NCBI RefSeq assembly: GCF_900107205.1
Contig: NZ_FNPC01000003.1
Span: 367,027-431,026, forward strand
Reading direction: 5' to 3'
Source of the DNA: Halopenitus persicus
GTDB lineage: Archaea; Halobacteriota; Halobacteria; Halobacteriales; Haloferacaceae
Length of the DNA: 64,000 nucleotides
In this document: positions 1 through 8,742 of the stretch, in pieces
How the letters are laid out: the number at the start of each line of letters is the position of its first letter
Numbering within the stretch: the stretch's first letter is position 1
Notes under the pieces: generated by a model
Told to the model about the DNA's origin: nothing
Seen by the model: only the letters and a program-made list of their open reading frames with translations
Database searches by the model: none
Program-made: the position numbers and the translations under genes

Positions 1-1339
1 CGTCGGCCTCCGCAGCCGCGTCCGCGTCGCCCAGGGCCGAGGCGCTTTCGGCGGCGTCGATCCGCGTCAGGAATCCGTACGGAAGGTCGAGTTCCGCACA
101 GCCGATCGCGAGCAGGCGGTCGATCTTCTCCTCGAAGCTGGAGTCGGGATCGGTGGTCACGTCGTAGAGGCCCTGCAGGAACTCCGAGAGCGTCTCCAGC
201 TCCCGCTCGCGCCGCTTCCGGTCGGTGATGTCGGTGATCGCGCCCGGGAACCGCGTCGGGGTGCCGTCCGCGTCGCACTCGACGTGCCCGCGGGCCACGA
301 CCCACCGGATCTCGCCGTCGGCGTTCCGAACGCGGTACTCCGCCTCGAACGGGCCGCAGTCGTTCAGCGCCTCCTCGACCGCGTGCTCGAGGGCCGGCCG
401 GTCGTTCTCGTGGACCGCCTCGAGGAACCGCTCGATCGGCACGCCCGCGGCGGCTGCCTCGGGATCGATCCCGAAGAGGTCAGCGAACGCCGCTCCAGCG
501 ACGATCTCGTTCGATTCGACGTCCCACTCCCAGGTTCCCACGGCGCCCGCCTCGATGGCGGCCTCCAACTGCGCCGTCGCCCGCCGGAGTTCCGTCTCGC
601 GTTCGTGTTGGTCGGTGACGTCCTGGATGTAGCCGCGTATCGTGCCCTCGTCGTCGACGACCTCGCCGCGCGTTCTGACCCACCGGATCTCGCCGTCGGC
701 GTCGATCAGACGGGCGCGGAGGTCGTAGCCGTCACCGGCCTCGAGCGCCGTCTCGACGGCCGACCGAACCGTCTCACGGTCCGCCGGGTGGAAGAACTCG
801 ATCGCCTCCTCGAGCGTCGGTTCGAAGTCGTCCTCGACGCCGTGGATCCGGCGCGTCCCCGCCGTCCAGACGACCGTTCCGTCGGCGCCGACCTCCCAGG
901 CCCCGAGGTCGCCGAGGCGCTCGGCCTCGGTGAAGAAGTCACGGACCCGTTCGAGGGACTGCTCGCGCTCCTTTCGGTCGGTGACGTCGCGGGCGATCCC
1001 GACGGCTCGCCGCCGGCCGCTCTCCGGGTCCGGCTCGGCGTAGACGTCGCTCCCGATCCAGCGAACCTCCCCGTCGACGCGGATCCGGTACTCGATCGAG
1101 TCCTCGTCGATCTCCCCGGAGAGGATCCGCCGGACCGACCGCTCGAAGGCGTCGACGTCCGTCGGGTGGACGACGTGCTCCCGGAACGACTCCCAGGTCG
1201 GGATCGTCGCGTCGGCGACTCCGAAGAGGTGCTCGAGGTCGCCGACGTGGGTGACCGCGCCCGAGTCGGCGTCGATCTCGAAGAGCACCGAATCGGTCCG
1301 CTCCAATGCGAGCTCGAGTCGGTCGTCCGACGGCATCAT
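1..1339 (-). CDS. Multi-PAS sensor protein, C-terminus missing
   Basis: The gene starts at 1339 (two adjacent ATGs) and runs off the left edge, leaving 446 codons. Three PAS/PAC units are visible, ending in DVTDRKERE near residue 120, DVTDQHERE near 243 and DITDRKRRE near 373. A GAF-like segment beginning LYDVTTDPDSSF near residue 385 follows. No transmembrane segment is seen, so it is probably a cytoplasmic sensor. In haloarchaea this architecture normally ends in a histidine kinase or in a bacterio-opsin-activator HTH; the missing end decides which. The N-terminal PAS segment (TDSVLFEIDADSGAVTHV) is the common haloarchaeal type. Confidence 0.85.
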   Translation of the reverse strand, partial: MMPSDDRLELALERTDSVLFEIDADSGAVTHVGDLEHLFGVADATIPTWESFREHVVHPTDVDAFERSVRRILSGEIDEDSIEYRIRVDGEVRWIGSDVYAEPDPESGRRRAVGIARDVTDRKEREQSLERVRDFFTEAERLGDLGAWEVGADGTVVWTAGTRRIHGVEDDFEPTLEEAIEFFHPADRETVRSAVETALEAGDGYDLRARLIDADGEIRWVRTRGEVVDDEGTIRGYIQDVTDQHERETELRRATAQLEAAIEAGAVGTWEWDVESNEIVAGAAFADLFGIDPEAAAAGVPIERFLEAVHENDRPALEHAVEEALNDCGPFEAEYRVRNADGEIRWVVARGHVECDADGTPTRFPGAITDITDRKRRERELETLSEFLQGLYDVTTDPDSSFEEKIDRLLAIGCAELDLPYGFLTRIDAAESASALGDADAAAEAD

Positions 1340-1558
1340 AGATGGCCGGTCATACGGATCGTTTCGGCGGTAGTCCTAATAAGTATATGAGTGTTGATCA
1401 CATCATCGGTGCGCGACTTCACGGTTCCTTTCCGATCGCCTCTCACGGTCCCGACCTGGCCGTCCCTCACGGTTCCTTTCCCACCGTTTCTCACGACCGC
1501 TTTCCGGCCCGGATCACGCTGCCGGAACGCCTAAGTCGATGTCACCGTACCGTCACGT

Positions 1559-2560
1559 ATGGCCCTCCACGCCCTGCAGAACGTCGACGACGCCCTCGAG
1601 GCGACTCGATCGTTTCTGTTCCCCCCACGTCTCGGTCGCTGGCTGAAGCTCGCCCTCATCGCGTTCTTCGTCGGCGGCGGATCCGGACTCCCGACCGCAC
1701 AGTTCAACGCCGGAAGCAGCATCCCCGGACCGTCGGATCCGCCGTCATCGGCGCCGCCCGGGGACCTCCCGACGTCGATCCCCGATGACGTGCTCCCGTT
1801 GCTCGTCGCTGGGGCCATCCTCGTGGTCCTGGTCTGGATCGTGCTCGGCGTCATCGGGGCGACGATGGAGTTCGTCCTGATCGAGTCGCTCCGGCAGCGA
1901 CGCGTCGCGCTTCGGGAGTATATCGGCGACCGCTGGCGACAGGGACTCCGTCTGTTCGGGTTCCGGGTCCTGATCGGGCTTCCGATCGCGGCGCTGTTCA
2001 TCGGCTGGGTCGGGCTGTTCATCGCCTCCCTGGCCGGCGTCATCGACCCGGTGATCGCCTTCCCGACGTTCCTGGTCGGACTGGCCGCTCTGATCCTCCT
2101 CGGGATCCTGTTCGCGATCGTTGACACGCTCACCACCGTCTTCGTCGTCCCGATCATGATCGCCGACGACGGCGGCGTGCTCGCCGCCTGGCGCCGGCTG
2201 TGGGCGTCGATCCGGGTCGCCTGGAAGCAGTACCTCGCGTACCTCCTGGTGGCCGGCCTCCTGGGGATCGCGGCCGGCCTGCTCGGCTCGATCGTCACCG
2301 GCGTGGTGGCGATCGGACTGCTCCTCCCGGTGGCCGTGCTCGCGGCGGTCGTCTACGCCACCGTCACGTTCGCCTCCACGATCGGCACGGTCATCCTGGC
2401 CCTCCTCGTCGTCGTGTTCCTCGCGGCGGTGTTCGTGGTCTGGCTGCTCGTGCAGGCCGCCGTCGTGACGTATCTCCGGTATTACGCGCTGTTGGTGCTC
2501 GGCGACGTCGAGCCGTCGCTGGACCTCATCCCCGACCAGCGCGCCGCGATCCGCACGTAG
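1559..2560 (+). CDS. Multi-pass membrane protein (haloarchaeal DUF7544-like)
   Basis: A 333-residue protein that starts MALHALQNVDDALEATRSF, the typical opening of a haloarchaeal family of unknown function (DUF7544, recalled rather than searched). About six hydrophobic segments follow a Pro/Ser-rich loop at residues 45-75. The segment WRRLWASIRVAWKQYLAYLL near residue 220 is the amphipathic stretch shared by glycerophosphodiester-phosphodiesterase-type membrane domains. The proteins at 60554 and 62011 share this general architecture. It stands alone: the sensor at 1339 is divergent and the next gene is 260 bases away. No catalytic motif was recognised. Confidence 0.75.
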   Translation: MALHALQNVDDALEATRSFLFPPRLGRWLKLALIAFFVGGGSGLPTAQFNAGSSIPGPSDPPSSAPPGDLPTSIPDDVLPLLVAGAILVVLVWIVLGVIGATMEFVLIESLRQRRVALREYIGDRWRQGLRLFGFRVLIGLPIAALFIGWVGLFIASLAGVIDPVIAFPTFLVGLAALILLGILFAIVDTLTTVFVVPIMIADDGGVLAAWRRLWASIRVAWKQYLAYLLVAGLLGIAAGLLGSIVTGVVAIGLLLPVAVLAAVVYATVTFASTIGTVILALLVVVFLAAVFVVWLLVQAAVVTYLRYYALLVLGDVEPSLDLIPDQRAAIRT

Positions 2561-2820
2561 TCGGCTAGGGGCGGTCGTTCGGATCCCCTCGAGCGGATCG
2601 CCGCCCATCTCGCCCGAAACGACTGCGGGGACGACCGCCGAGTACTGTCCGGTGAACCGAAACCGGGTTCCCGGCCGAAGGACGTCTCCCGGAACGATCG
2701 TCACGTTCGCTGGCCCGAATCGGCATCGATCGGGCCGGCGGTGCGGTGCAGCGAATTCGCCGAATCCGAATCTTCCTCCACCCGGGGAGCTTTTTTGTAG
2801 CCGAGAGAGCATACTGACGT

Positions 2821-4140
2821 ATGGATCGGCGGCGATTTCTCGCTGCGGTAACGGGCACGTTCGGCGGTCTCGCAGGGTGTACTGCCCCCTCGTCGAGGAC
2901 GACCACGACCGCCGACCGGACGTCCACGGATACCGGAACGACGGCCGCACCCGCCCTCCCCTCGACCGTGGGGCTCGACACGGTTGCGAGCGGTTTGCGC
3001 GTGCCGCTGGATATGGCCATCGTCCCGAACGCCGCCCTCCAGTACGTTGCCGAGCAGCGCGGGCTGATCCGCGTTCTGGAAAACGGCGACCTTCGGTCCG
3101 AGCCGTTGCTGGACTTGCGCGAGACGGTCGTGACCGGCTACGAGATGGGCCTTCTCGGCATCGCACTCCACCCGGAGTTCGAGACCGATCGCCGGCTGTT
3201 CGTACGCTACTCGGCCCCGCCACGGGAGGGGACGCCGTCGGAATACAGCCACACCTTCGTCCTCGCCGAGGTCCGGGTTACGGAGGACGGGCGCGGCGTC
3301 CGACCCGGTTCCGAACGAACCGTCCTCACCATCCCCGAACCGCAAGCGAACCACAACGCTGGCTCCATCGTCTTCGGTCCGGACGGATACCTCTACGTCG
3401 GGGTCGGCGACGGTGGCGCAGGTGGGGACCGGGGACGCGGCCACGTCGCCGACTGGTACGACGCGGTTCCGGGCGGCAACGGTCAGGACGTGGCCGCCAA
3501 TCTTCTCGGAAGCATTCTCCGGATCGACGTTGACGGCAGCCGAGGCGAGCAGGCCTACGCGATCCCGAACGATAACCCGTTGGTCGGGGAGCCGGGGCTT
3601 GACGAGCACTTCGCGTGGGGATTCCGGAACCCGTGGCGGCTCGCCGTCGACGGTGCTGACCTCTACGCGGGGGACGTAGGTCAGAGCCGGTTTGAGGAGA
3701 TCGATCGGGTCCGGAAGGGCGGTAATTACGGGTGGAACGTGAGGGAGGGGACCCACTGCTACGAGGCGGACGGCTGTCCCGACGCCACGCCGCCGAGCGT
3801 CAGGGGTGGCGAACCGCTCCTGTCGCCGGTCGTCGAGTATCCCCACGAAGGGGGCGCCGTGAGCGGCGTCTCGGTCATCACGGGCAACGTCTACCGCGGC
3901 CAAGCGCTGCCCGGACTTCGTGGGCGGTTCGTGTTCGGCGACCTCCGCGCGACGGGGCGACTGTTCGTCGCAACGCCCCGAAGCGAGGGGTTGTGGCCGG
4001 TCCAGCCGCTTCCCGTCGCGGACGACGATGCCGGGAAGCTGAGCCGAATCTTCTCGTTCCAGCGTCACGGCGGCGAGATGTACGTCCTGGGCAGCGGTGA
4101 CGGCGGCGGCGGCGTGCATCGCCTCCGGCCAGCCACCTAG
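2821..4140 (+). CDS. PQQ-dependent sugar dehydrogenase-like lipoprotein (GSDH family)
   Basis: A 439-residue six-bladed beta-propeller of the glucose/sorbosone dehydrogenase family. The N-terminus carries a twin-arginine motif (MDRRRFLAAV) and a lipobox ending LAGC at Cys20, so it is exported by Tat and anchored outside the membrane. Family signatures include MGLLGIALHPEF near residue 120, NHNAGSIVFGPDGYLYVGVG near 178, HFAWGFRNPWRLAVD near 265 and GGNYGWNVREG near 303. The insert DGCPD with the Cys pair near 312-318 is common in the family. The family oxidises aldose sugars with PQQ, but many archaeal members have no tested substrate. The ATG lies about 25 bases after the AT-rich box at 2791-2796. 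Confidence 0.9.
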   Translation: MDRRRFLAAVTGTFGGLAGCTAPSSRTTTTADRTSTDTGTTAAPALPSTVGLDTVASGLRVPLDMAIVPNAALQYVAEQRGLIRVLENGDLRSEPLLDLRETVVTGYEMGLLGIALHPEFETDRRLFVRYSAPPREGTPSEYSHTFVLAEVRVTEDGRGVRPGSERTVLTIPEPQANHNAGSIVFGPDGYLYVGVGDGGAGGDRGRGHVADWYDAVPGGNGQDVAANLLGSILRIDVDGSRGEQAYAIPNDNPLVGEPGLDEHFAWGFRNPWRLAVDGADLYAGDVGQSRFEEIDRVRKGGNYGWNVREGTHCYEADGCPDATPPSVRGGEPLLSPVVEYPHEGGAVSGVSVITGNVYRGQALPGLRGRFVFGDLRATGRLFVATPRSEGLWPVQPLPVADDDAGKLSRIFSFQRHGGEMYVLGSGDGGGGVHRLRPAT

Positions 4141-4223
4141 CCTTTGCCCTCCGCTCCGTGCTTCAGGGCGGGGCGGATGTCAGTACCGTTCCTGTACCCG
4201 TGGGGCCCGCACGTATCGGGACG

Positions 4224-4826
4224 TCATTGGTTTTCGAGAGCATCGAGGATGCATGCGGCGGCGATCACCGCTTCTTTCGGGACGTTGCTGGCATCGTCGA
4301 TGCTGACCGTGTACGTGTCCCGCAGCGAGAACTGTCCCTCGATGTCGCCGACATGGTTGCCATCGGCGTCGCGGATCTCGTACTTGTTCGGGGCGAGATT
4401 CGCGATGGAGACGAGGTGTCGAAGTGCGGAGAGGAGCTTGTTTTTCGACCGAATGGTCGCCAGCGGTTCCCCGGTCTCGGGGTCTCGAATCGTCCAGTTT
4501 TCAACGAACAGCGAGAACTCCTCGTCGAGGACGACGATCTCCTCACCGGTGCCCGCGTCCGTGATGGCGTAGTTACCCGCGACGTCCATGATGCCGCCGG
4601 CTTTCACGGTGAACGCATCCTCGTCGGTGCCGGTAACGAACGGGAACTCCTCCTTCATTTTGAACATTTTCTGCTTTCCACGCAGGACGACGTCGCCGGC
4701 ACTGTCCCGGACGACGTACTTGTTCCGGATCGCGGATTGTTTGACCTCGTACCGATCGTCATCCAGATCGACCGTGGAAATGTCGTAGGAGGAGGTGGTC
4801 GAGTCGAACGCGGAGGGCTCGGACAT
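4224..4826 (-). CDS. LURP-one-related (scramblase-like) protein
   Basis: A 200-residue soluble protein with the twelve-stranded LOR/Tubby-like fold expected from repeated short motifs such as YEVKQSAIRNKYVVRDSAGD, WTIRDPETGEPLATIRSK and YEIRDADGNHVGDIEGQF. The start at 4826 is chosen because the conserved region begins right after it; the frame stays open upstream only through unrelated tRNA-flanking DNA. The family includes plant LURP1 and is distantly related to phospholipid scramblases. No biochemical role is established in archaea. It lies just downstream of the tRNA-Gly repeat region. Confidence 0.8.
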   Translation of the reverse strand: MSEPSAFDSTTSSYDISTVDLDDDRYEVKQSAIRNKYVVRDSAGDVVLRGKQKMFKMKEEFPFVTGTDEDAFTVKAGGIMDVAGNYAITDAGTGEEIVVLDEEFSLFVENWTIRDPETGEPLATIRSKNKLLSALRHLVSIANLAPNKYEIRDADGNHVGDIEGQFSLRDTYTVSIDDASNVPKEAVIAAACILDALENQ

Positions 4827-4870
4827 AGGTGACTGTGCCCCACGTTCCAACAAAAACCTTCGGCTCAGGA

Positions 4871-5105
4871 CGATTTCACTCACTTCGTTCGAGAACTGCG
4901 CCGGCCGGGAGTCCCGTGAGCGAAGCGAACGGGACGTCGACCGGCGTACGACTGACCGACGGGAAGGAGTGCGCCGGCCGGGATTTGAACCGAAGGAAGA
5001 CGGTCCTGCTCGCTCGCTTCGCTCGCTGTGCGGGCTGCGACTTCCAGGATTCAAATCCCTCTCGGCGATTTCTCTCACTTCGTTCGAGAAATGCGCCGGC
5101 CGGGA
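4871..5105. repeat. Repeated copies of the tRNA-Gly 3' end and flank
   Basis: A 40-base segment at 4871-4910 recurs at 5066-5105 with two differences. Each copy is a 25-base flank containing ctcacttcgttcgag followed by the last bases of the tRNA-Gly gene (tgcgccggccggga). A third copy of the tRNA end, extending to the T-loop (gggatttgaacc), lies at 4970-4991. Between them at 5046-5059 is ggattcaaatccct, a T-arm-like sequence in the opposite orientation. Duplicated tRNA 3' ends are the usual footprint of tRNA-targeting integrases, so these look like att remnants of lost elements. Confidence 0.75.
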
Positions 5106-5163
5106 TTTGAACCCGGGTCGTTGGCTTGGAAGGCCAAAGTCATACCAGCTAGACCACCGGCGC
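5092..5163 (-). tRNA. tRNA-Gly (anticodon TCC)
   Basis: Read on the minus strand from 5163. The acceptor stem GCGCCGG pairs with CCGGCGC and A is the discriminator base. The D-arm contains GGTCTAGCTGGTATGAC. The anticodon loop CTTCCAA, in the stem TTGGC/GCCAA, gives anticodon TCC. The T-arm is CCGGGTTCAAATCCCGG. The length is 72 bases, with no encoded CCA and no intron. The duplicated 3' ends immediately downstream suggest use as an integration site. Confidence 0.96.
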
Positions 5164-5197
5164 TCGTCTAGGCGCAATCGCCGGTGGAATAAGGACC

Positions 5198-6013
5198 TTA
5201 CTCTTTCGGGGCGTCCCCGTCCGACGGCCGCACCGTCACGTAACAGTTCCCGCTGGAGACCTCGAACGACTCGACCGAGAGGTCGCTCGCCGCGAGGTCG
5301 GCCCGGAAGCCGTCCGGCGTATAAATGTGGTAAAAGCGCGGCACCGTCTCGCCGCCGGGGAGCGTCCAGTCGACGGTCGTGTCGAACCCGATCGGGGTTC
5401 CGTCCGCGCCCGTGACGGCCCGGACGTCCGCGTCGGCGACCGGATCGACGTCGGCGAAGCGGTCGTGGGCCGTGCTCCAGGTGCTCACGAGCGCGATACC
5501 CTCGGGGGCGAGAACGCGCGCGAGCTCGTTCAGGCTCCGGACGCGCCGGCGGCGGGGTCGCAGGTGGTGGACCGTCGCCACGTAGACCCCGAGATCCGCG
5601 GCGTCGGTCGCGACCGGGAGCGTCGCGGCGTCGCCCTGCAGGAACGACGCGTCGACCCCGCGATCCGCGGCGCGCGTGCGAGCCTCGGCGAGCAGACCCC
5701 GGCTCGCGTCCACGCCGACGGCCGCGTCGGCGCGGTCGGCGAGGAGTTCGGTATGGCGACCGTTTCCACACCCCACGTCGATCGCCCGGACCGCGGTTCG
5801 GTTCGCGAGGAACGACTCGACCTCCGGCCAGGCGTACTCGCGCGTCTTCGAGAAGTGGGCCGCGATCCGGTCGTAGGTCGCGATCGGGTCGTGATCGCGG
5901 CCCACGGACGCCTCGGATCGATCGGACCCCTCGGTGGTCGTCTCCCCATCGGTCGTCTCACCACCGGTTGCCTCGTCGTCCGTCGGCCCGTCAGACATCA
6001 TCTCGCCGTCCAT
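5198..6013 (-). CDS. Class I SAM methyltransferase, Trm9/ALKBH8-like
   Basis: About 271 residues from the ATG at 6013; a GTG at 6022 and ATGs at 6001 and 5998 are alternatives. After an acidic low-complexity leader, YDRIAAHFSKTREYAWPEV is the characteristic opening of the Trm9 family. SAM motif I is AIDVGCGNGRHTELLAD and motif II-like residues are QGDAATLPV. The C-terminal FYHIYTPDGFRADLAAS also matches Trm9 better than generic methyltransferases. Eukaryotic Trm9 methylates carboxymethyluridine at the tRNA wobble position; the haloarchaeal substrate is not established. It lies beside a tRNA gene, but that is probably coincidental. Confidence 0.8.
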   Translation of the reverse strand: MDGEMMSDGPTDDEATGGETTDGETTTEGSDRSEASVGRDHDPIATYDRIAAHFSKTREYAWPEVESFLANRTAVRAIDVGCGNGRHTELLADRADAAVGVDASRGLLAEARTRAADRGVDASFLQGDAATLPVATDAADLGVYVATVHHLRPRRRRVRSLNELARVLAPEGIALVSTWSTAHDRFADVDPVADADVRAVTGADGTPIGFDTTVDWTLPGGETVPRFYHIYTPDGFRADLAASDLSVESFEVSSGNCYVTVRPSDGDAPKE

Positions 6014-6115
6014 CGCGATCACGTCCGAACCGATCGGTCATACCGACGCTCCGGTCGGTGATCCCAAATTCCCTCCGGAACGCGTGTGCGGCGTGCGGGC
6101 GGTCACCGCTTGCCG

Positions 6116-6865
6116 TCACGATCCGATGACGGCCCGCAGCGCGTTCAGGTACGCCGAGGGCGCACGCCGCCGTGCGCCGGCGAGCGCGTCCGCGAGCACG
6201 TCCGCGGCCCGCTCGTGCACGCCAGCGCCGTGCCCGACGAGGACTCGGTCCGGATCCAGTCCCGCGAGGGGTCGCCGCGGCGGGAACGGGCGCAACGCCG
6301 GATGAACGCCGAGGCGCTCGCCGTCGGCGAGGAAGAGGTCGTTCGTGCCGACCGCCTCGGGAACGATCAGGGTCGATCCGTCGAAGAGGGCGACCTCCTG
6401 CCAGGGCGGGAGCGAGGAGTCCCTCACGCGGATCGCCTCGAAGCCGGTGTCGGCCAGGCGGGACCCGAACCGCTCGACAGGCGCGTCGAGTTCGTCCTCG
6501 ACGCCGGTCATCCACTCGGGGATCCAGACGGCGACGTCGTGGCGCGTCGCGACCGCGGCGGCGTCGCGTTTGTGCCGGTCGAGACAGCACGCCACGCCCG
6601 CGACCGTGCCGAGGTCCGCAAGGAGGGCATCCAGTCGATCCGCGCCGTCCTCGCCCGGCGGATCGACCGGATCGACTACCCAGACGTCCGGGCGGTCCTC
6701 GTTCCCGCCGTCTTCCATCTCGTTCGGAACCGTGACCGCGTGGCTCGCGCGTTGCATCGGCTCGTCCGGGTACGCGATCCACCCGAGCCCGTCGGCGAAG
6801 CGGTCGATCACGTGGAGCTCGTCGGTCCCGTCGGTCCCGTCGGAGCCGGACTCGGCGTCGCTCAT
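6116..6865 (-). CDS. Degenerate metallo-beta-lactamase-like protein, paralogue 1
   Basis: A 249-residue protein with clear similarity along its length to the gene at 62969-63688: GLGWIAYPDEPMQRASHAV against GVGWFAHPNETGRRTSHAV, then WVVDPVDPPG against WLIDPIDAPG, and DRVLVGHGAGVHE against QRVLVGHGTGIFE. The order strand-loop, VVDP, LDRHKRDAAAVA, VLVGHG follows the metallo-beta-lactamase fold. The zinc motif HxHxDH is reduced to RHKRD here, so metal-dependent hydrolysis is doubtful. A TATA-like TTTTAAG at 6890-6896 lies about 25 bases before the start, suggesting a leaderless mRNA. Function unknown. Confidence 0.7.
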   Translation of the reverse strand: MSDAESGSDGTDGTDELHVIDRFADGLGWIAYPDEPMQRASHAVTVPNEMEDGGNEDRPDVWVVDPVDPPGEDGADRLDALLADLGTVAGVACCLDRHKRDAAAVATRHDVAVWIPEWMTGVEDELDAPVERFGSRLADTGFEAIRVRDSSLPPWQEVALFDGSTLIVPEAVGTNDLFLADGERLGVHPALRPFPPRRPLAGLDPDRVLVGHGAGVHERAADVLADALAGARRRAPSAYLNALRAVIGS

Positions 6866-6938
6866 TGGGCCCGCTACGGCTCCGAGGCGCTTAAAAGTCG
6901 GTTCGAGCGTCGCGTTCGAACGGAACCGAACCGCGCGG

Positions 6939-8348
6939 CTACTCCAGATACACGATCTGCCAGCCGGTGACGCCCATCACGATCAGGACGAGCGGCGAGA
7001 GGAAGCCGAAGAAGTAGAACGGGGCGTATTCCAGCGTGGAGACGCCGAGCGTGCCCGCCATAAACAGGCCGCCGCTGCTCCAGGGGATCAGCGCGCTCGT
7101 CGTGGTCCCCGATGCCTCGATCGCGCGCGAGAGGTTCGTCGTCTGCAGGCCCTGCTCGGCGTAGAGGTTCTCGAGGGTCATCCCGGGCACGACGATGCTC
7201 ACGTACTGTTCGGCCGCCAACGCGTTCATCGAGATCGCCGAGAGGGCCGTGACGCCGGTCAGGCTCCCGACGCCGCGAACGAGCCGGCCCAAATGGTGCG
7301 CCAGGACCGCGAGGACGCCGGCCCGTTCGAGCATCCCGCCGAGCGAGAGCGCCGCGATCGCGATCGTGACGATCCAGGCGCCGCCGATCAGTCCGCCGCT
7401 CGCGAGGAGCTCGTTCACGAGCTCCATCCCCGTCTCGGGGGCCGTCCCGGACTGCGCGGTGGCCCACGCCGCCCCGAAGCCGATCCCCTGCACGGCCATC
7501 GCGGTGAACACGCCCGCGAACACGCCCGTCCCGAGGGTCGGCAGCGCGGGAATCCCGTAGATCGCGAGCCCGAAGGTGACGAGGAGGGGAAGGAACACGA
7601 GCGGGGAGACGACGTACGTGCCCTCGATCGCCGTCTGGATCTCGGCGATGCGGCCGGCGGGGATGTCGCCGGACGCGCGCAGCCCCAGCGCGACGTACAG
7701 CAGGAACGACAGGCCGAACGCGGCGAGCGTGCCGGCCCGCATCGCGTTGATGTGGTCGTAGAGATCCGTGTTGGTGACGGCGGCGGCGAGGTTCGTCGTG
7801 TCCGACAGCGGCGACTGCTTGTCGCCGGTGTAGGCCCCCGTGAGGATCGCGCCCGCGGTCATCGGTGCGGGGATGCCGAGCCCGGACCCGATCCCGATGA
7901 GCGCGACGCCGAGCGTGCCGGCGGTCGTCCACGAGGAGCCGACGGCGAAGGAGACGACCGCGGCGAGGGCGGCCGAGACCGGGAGGAAGATCGTCGGCGT
8001 GAACAGGTCCAGTCCGTAGTACATCAGGCTCGGGATCGTCCCGGCCTGGATCCAGGAGGCGATGAGCGCGTAGACGGTGAACATGATGAGGATCACCTTC
8101 ATCCCCATCAGCAGGCTGCTCGAGACGCCCTCGTACAGGTCGGCCCACGACAGCCCGAGGTGGTAGCGGGCGAACAGGCCGGTGAAGGCGATCCCCCAGA
8201 ACAGCGGGAACTGCGGGTCGAGTTCGAACGCGACGATGCCGACGCTGAGAAAGAGGATCATCCCGGCGATCGGGACCAGCGCCGCCGCGAGCGACGGACG
8301 CTCGTCCGGGGCGAGATCCTCGTAGAGGCGGGGCTCGAAGTCTACCAT
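6939..8348 (-). CDS. nhaC: Na+/H+ antiporter, NhaC family
   Basis: A 469-residue integral membrane protein with about eleven hydrophobic helices. NhaC hallmarks include FAVGSSWTTAGTLGVALIGI near residue 155, ILTGAYTGDKQSPLSDTTNL near 190 (the conserved GDK.SPLSDTT segment) and SGTTTSALIPWSSGG near 410. The family exchanges internal sodium for external protons, which suits sodium export in a halophile, although some members exchange malate/lactate or serve amino acids. The start at 8348 precedes an acidic cytoplasmic tail. It is monocistronic, with flanking intergenic gaps. Confidence 0.88.
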   Translation of the reverse strand: MVDFEPRLYEDLAPDERPSLAAALVPIAGMILFLSVGIVAFELDPQFPLFWGIAFTGLFARYHLGLSWADLYEGVSSSLLMGMKVILIMFTVYALIASWIQAGTIPSLMYYGLDLFTPTIFLPVSAALAAVVSFAVGSSWTTAGTLGVALIGIGSGLGIPAPMTAGAILTGAYTGDKQSPLSDTTNLAAAVTNTDLYDHINAMRAGTLAAFGLSFLLYVALGLRASGDIPAGRIAEIQTAIEGTYVVSPLVFLPLLVTFGLAIYGIPALPTLGTGVFAGVFTAMAVQGIGFGAAWATAQSGTAPETGMELVNELLASGGLIGGAWIVTIAIAALSLGGMLERAGVLAVLAHHLGRLVRGVGSLTGVTALSAISMNALAAEQYVSIVVPGMTLENLYAEQGLQTTNLSRAIEASGTTTSALIPWSSGGLFMAGTLGVSTLEYAPFYFFGFLSPLVLIVMGVTGWQIVYLE

Positions 8349-8448
8349 CGGTTCACGTCGTCGTCAGCGCGCTCCGGTACAACTACCTTTTCAGTCGCGC
8401 CCGGTTCGCGAGGGAGTCACATCCGCGATGTTCGGTCGGTCGACCGCG

Positions 8449-8742
8449 CTACTCGTTCAGGCGGTCGGAATCGATCGCGACGTCGGGCGGGGTCACGACG
8501 AGGAAGCCGCGGAAGTGCATCAGCTCCCCGCCCATATCCCGGATCTCGCGGGCGAAGCCGGCTGCGAGCTCGTTCAGATCGCCCTCGATCGACAGCACCA
8601 GCGTGTTGCCGTATTCGACGTGGCGAACCCACTCGTCGGGGTCCGTGGAGCCGTCGAGCACCCCGAGGACCACGTCGCCGCGCGCGTCGATCTCCTCGAG
8701 CTGGTCCTCCGCGTGCCTGAGGTCGAGATCCCAATCGCTCAT
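8449..8742 (-). CDS. Small haloarchaeal protein (DUF5779-like)
   Basis: A 97-residue acidic soluble protein without Cys or membrane segments: an N-terminal helix (DLRHAEDQLEEIDARGD), then VVLGVLDGSTDPDEWVRHVE and a C-terminal MHFRGFLVVTPPDVAID. I recognise it as the haloarchaeal DUF5779 family from memory; no function is known. TTTTTAAG at about 8765-8772 on the minus strand sits about 25 bases before the ATG and is its likely TATA box. Confidence 0.7.
   Translation of the reverse strand: MSDWDLDLRHAEDQLEEIDARGDVVLGVLDGSTDPDEWVRHVEYGNTLVLSIEGDLNELAAGFAREIRDMGGELMHFRGFLVVTPPDVAIDSDRLNE

Noticed and set aside
284..1390. A 368-codon plus-strand open frame
   Set aside because: It is antisense to the PAS sensor, whose three PAS/PAC units are unmistakable; the plus-strand translation is Asp/Arg/Val-rich with no domain.
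1421..1500. Two copies of tcacggttcctttcc spaced by 46 bases
   Set aside because: Only two short copies and no periodicity; not a CRISPR or a convincing operator.
1745..3223. Minus-strand open frame of 492 codons
   Set aside because: It crosses the membrane-protein and sugar-dehydrogenase genes in antisense and changes composition at every gene boundary.
6345..8720. A 791-codon plus-strand open frame
   Set aside because: It covers nhaC and its neighbours in antisense and has the Arg/Gly/Asp-rich composition typical of GC-rich shadow frames.
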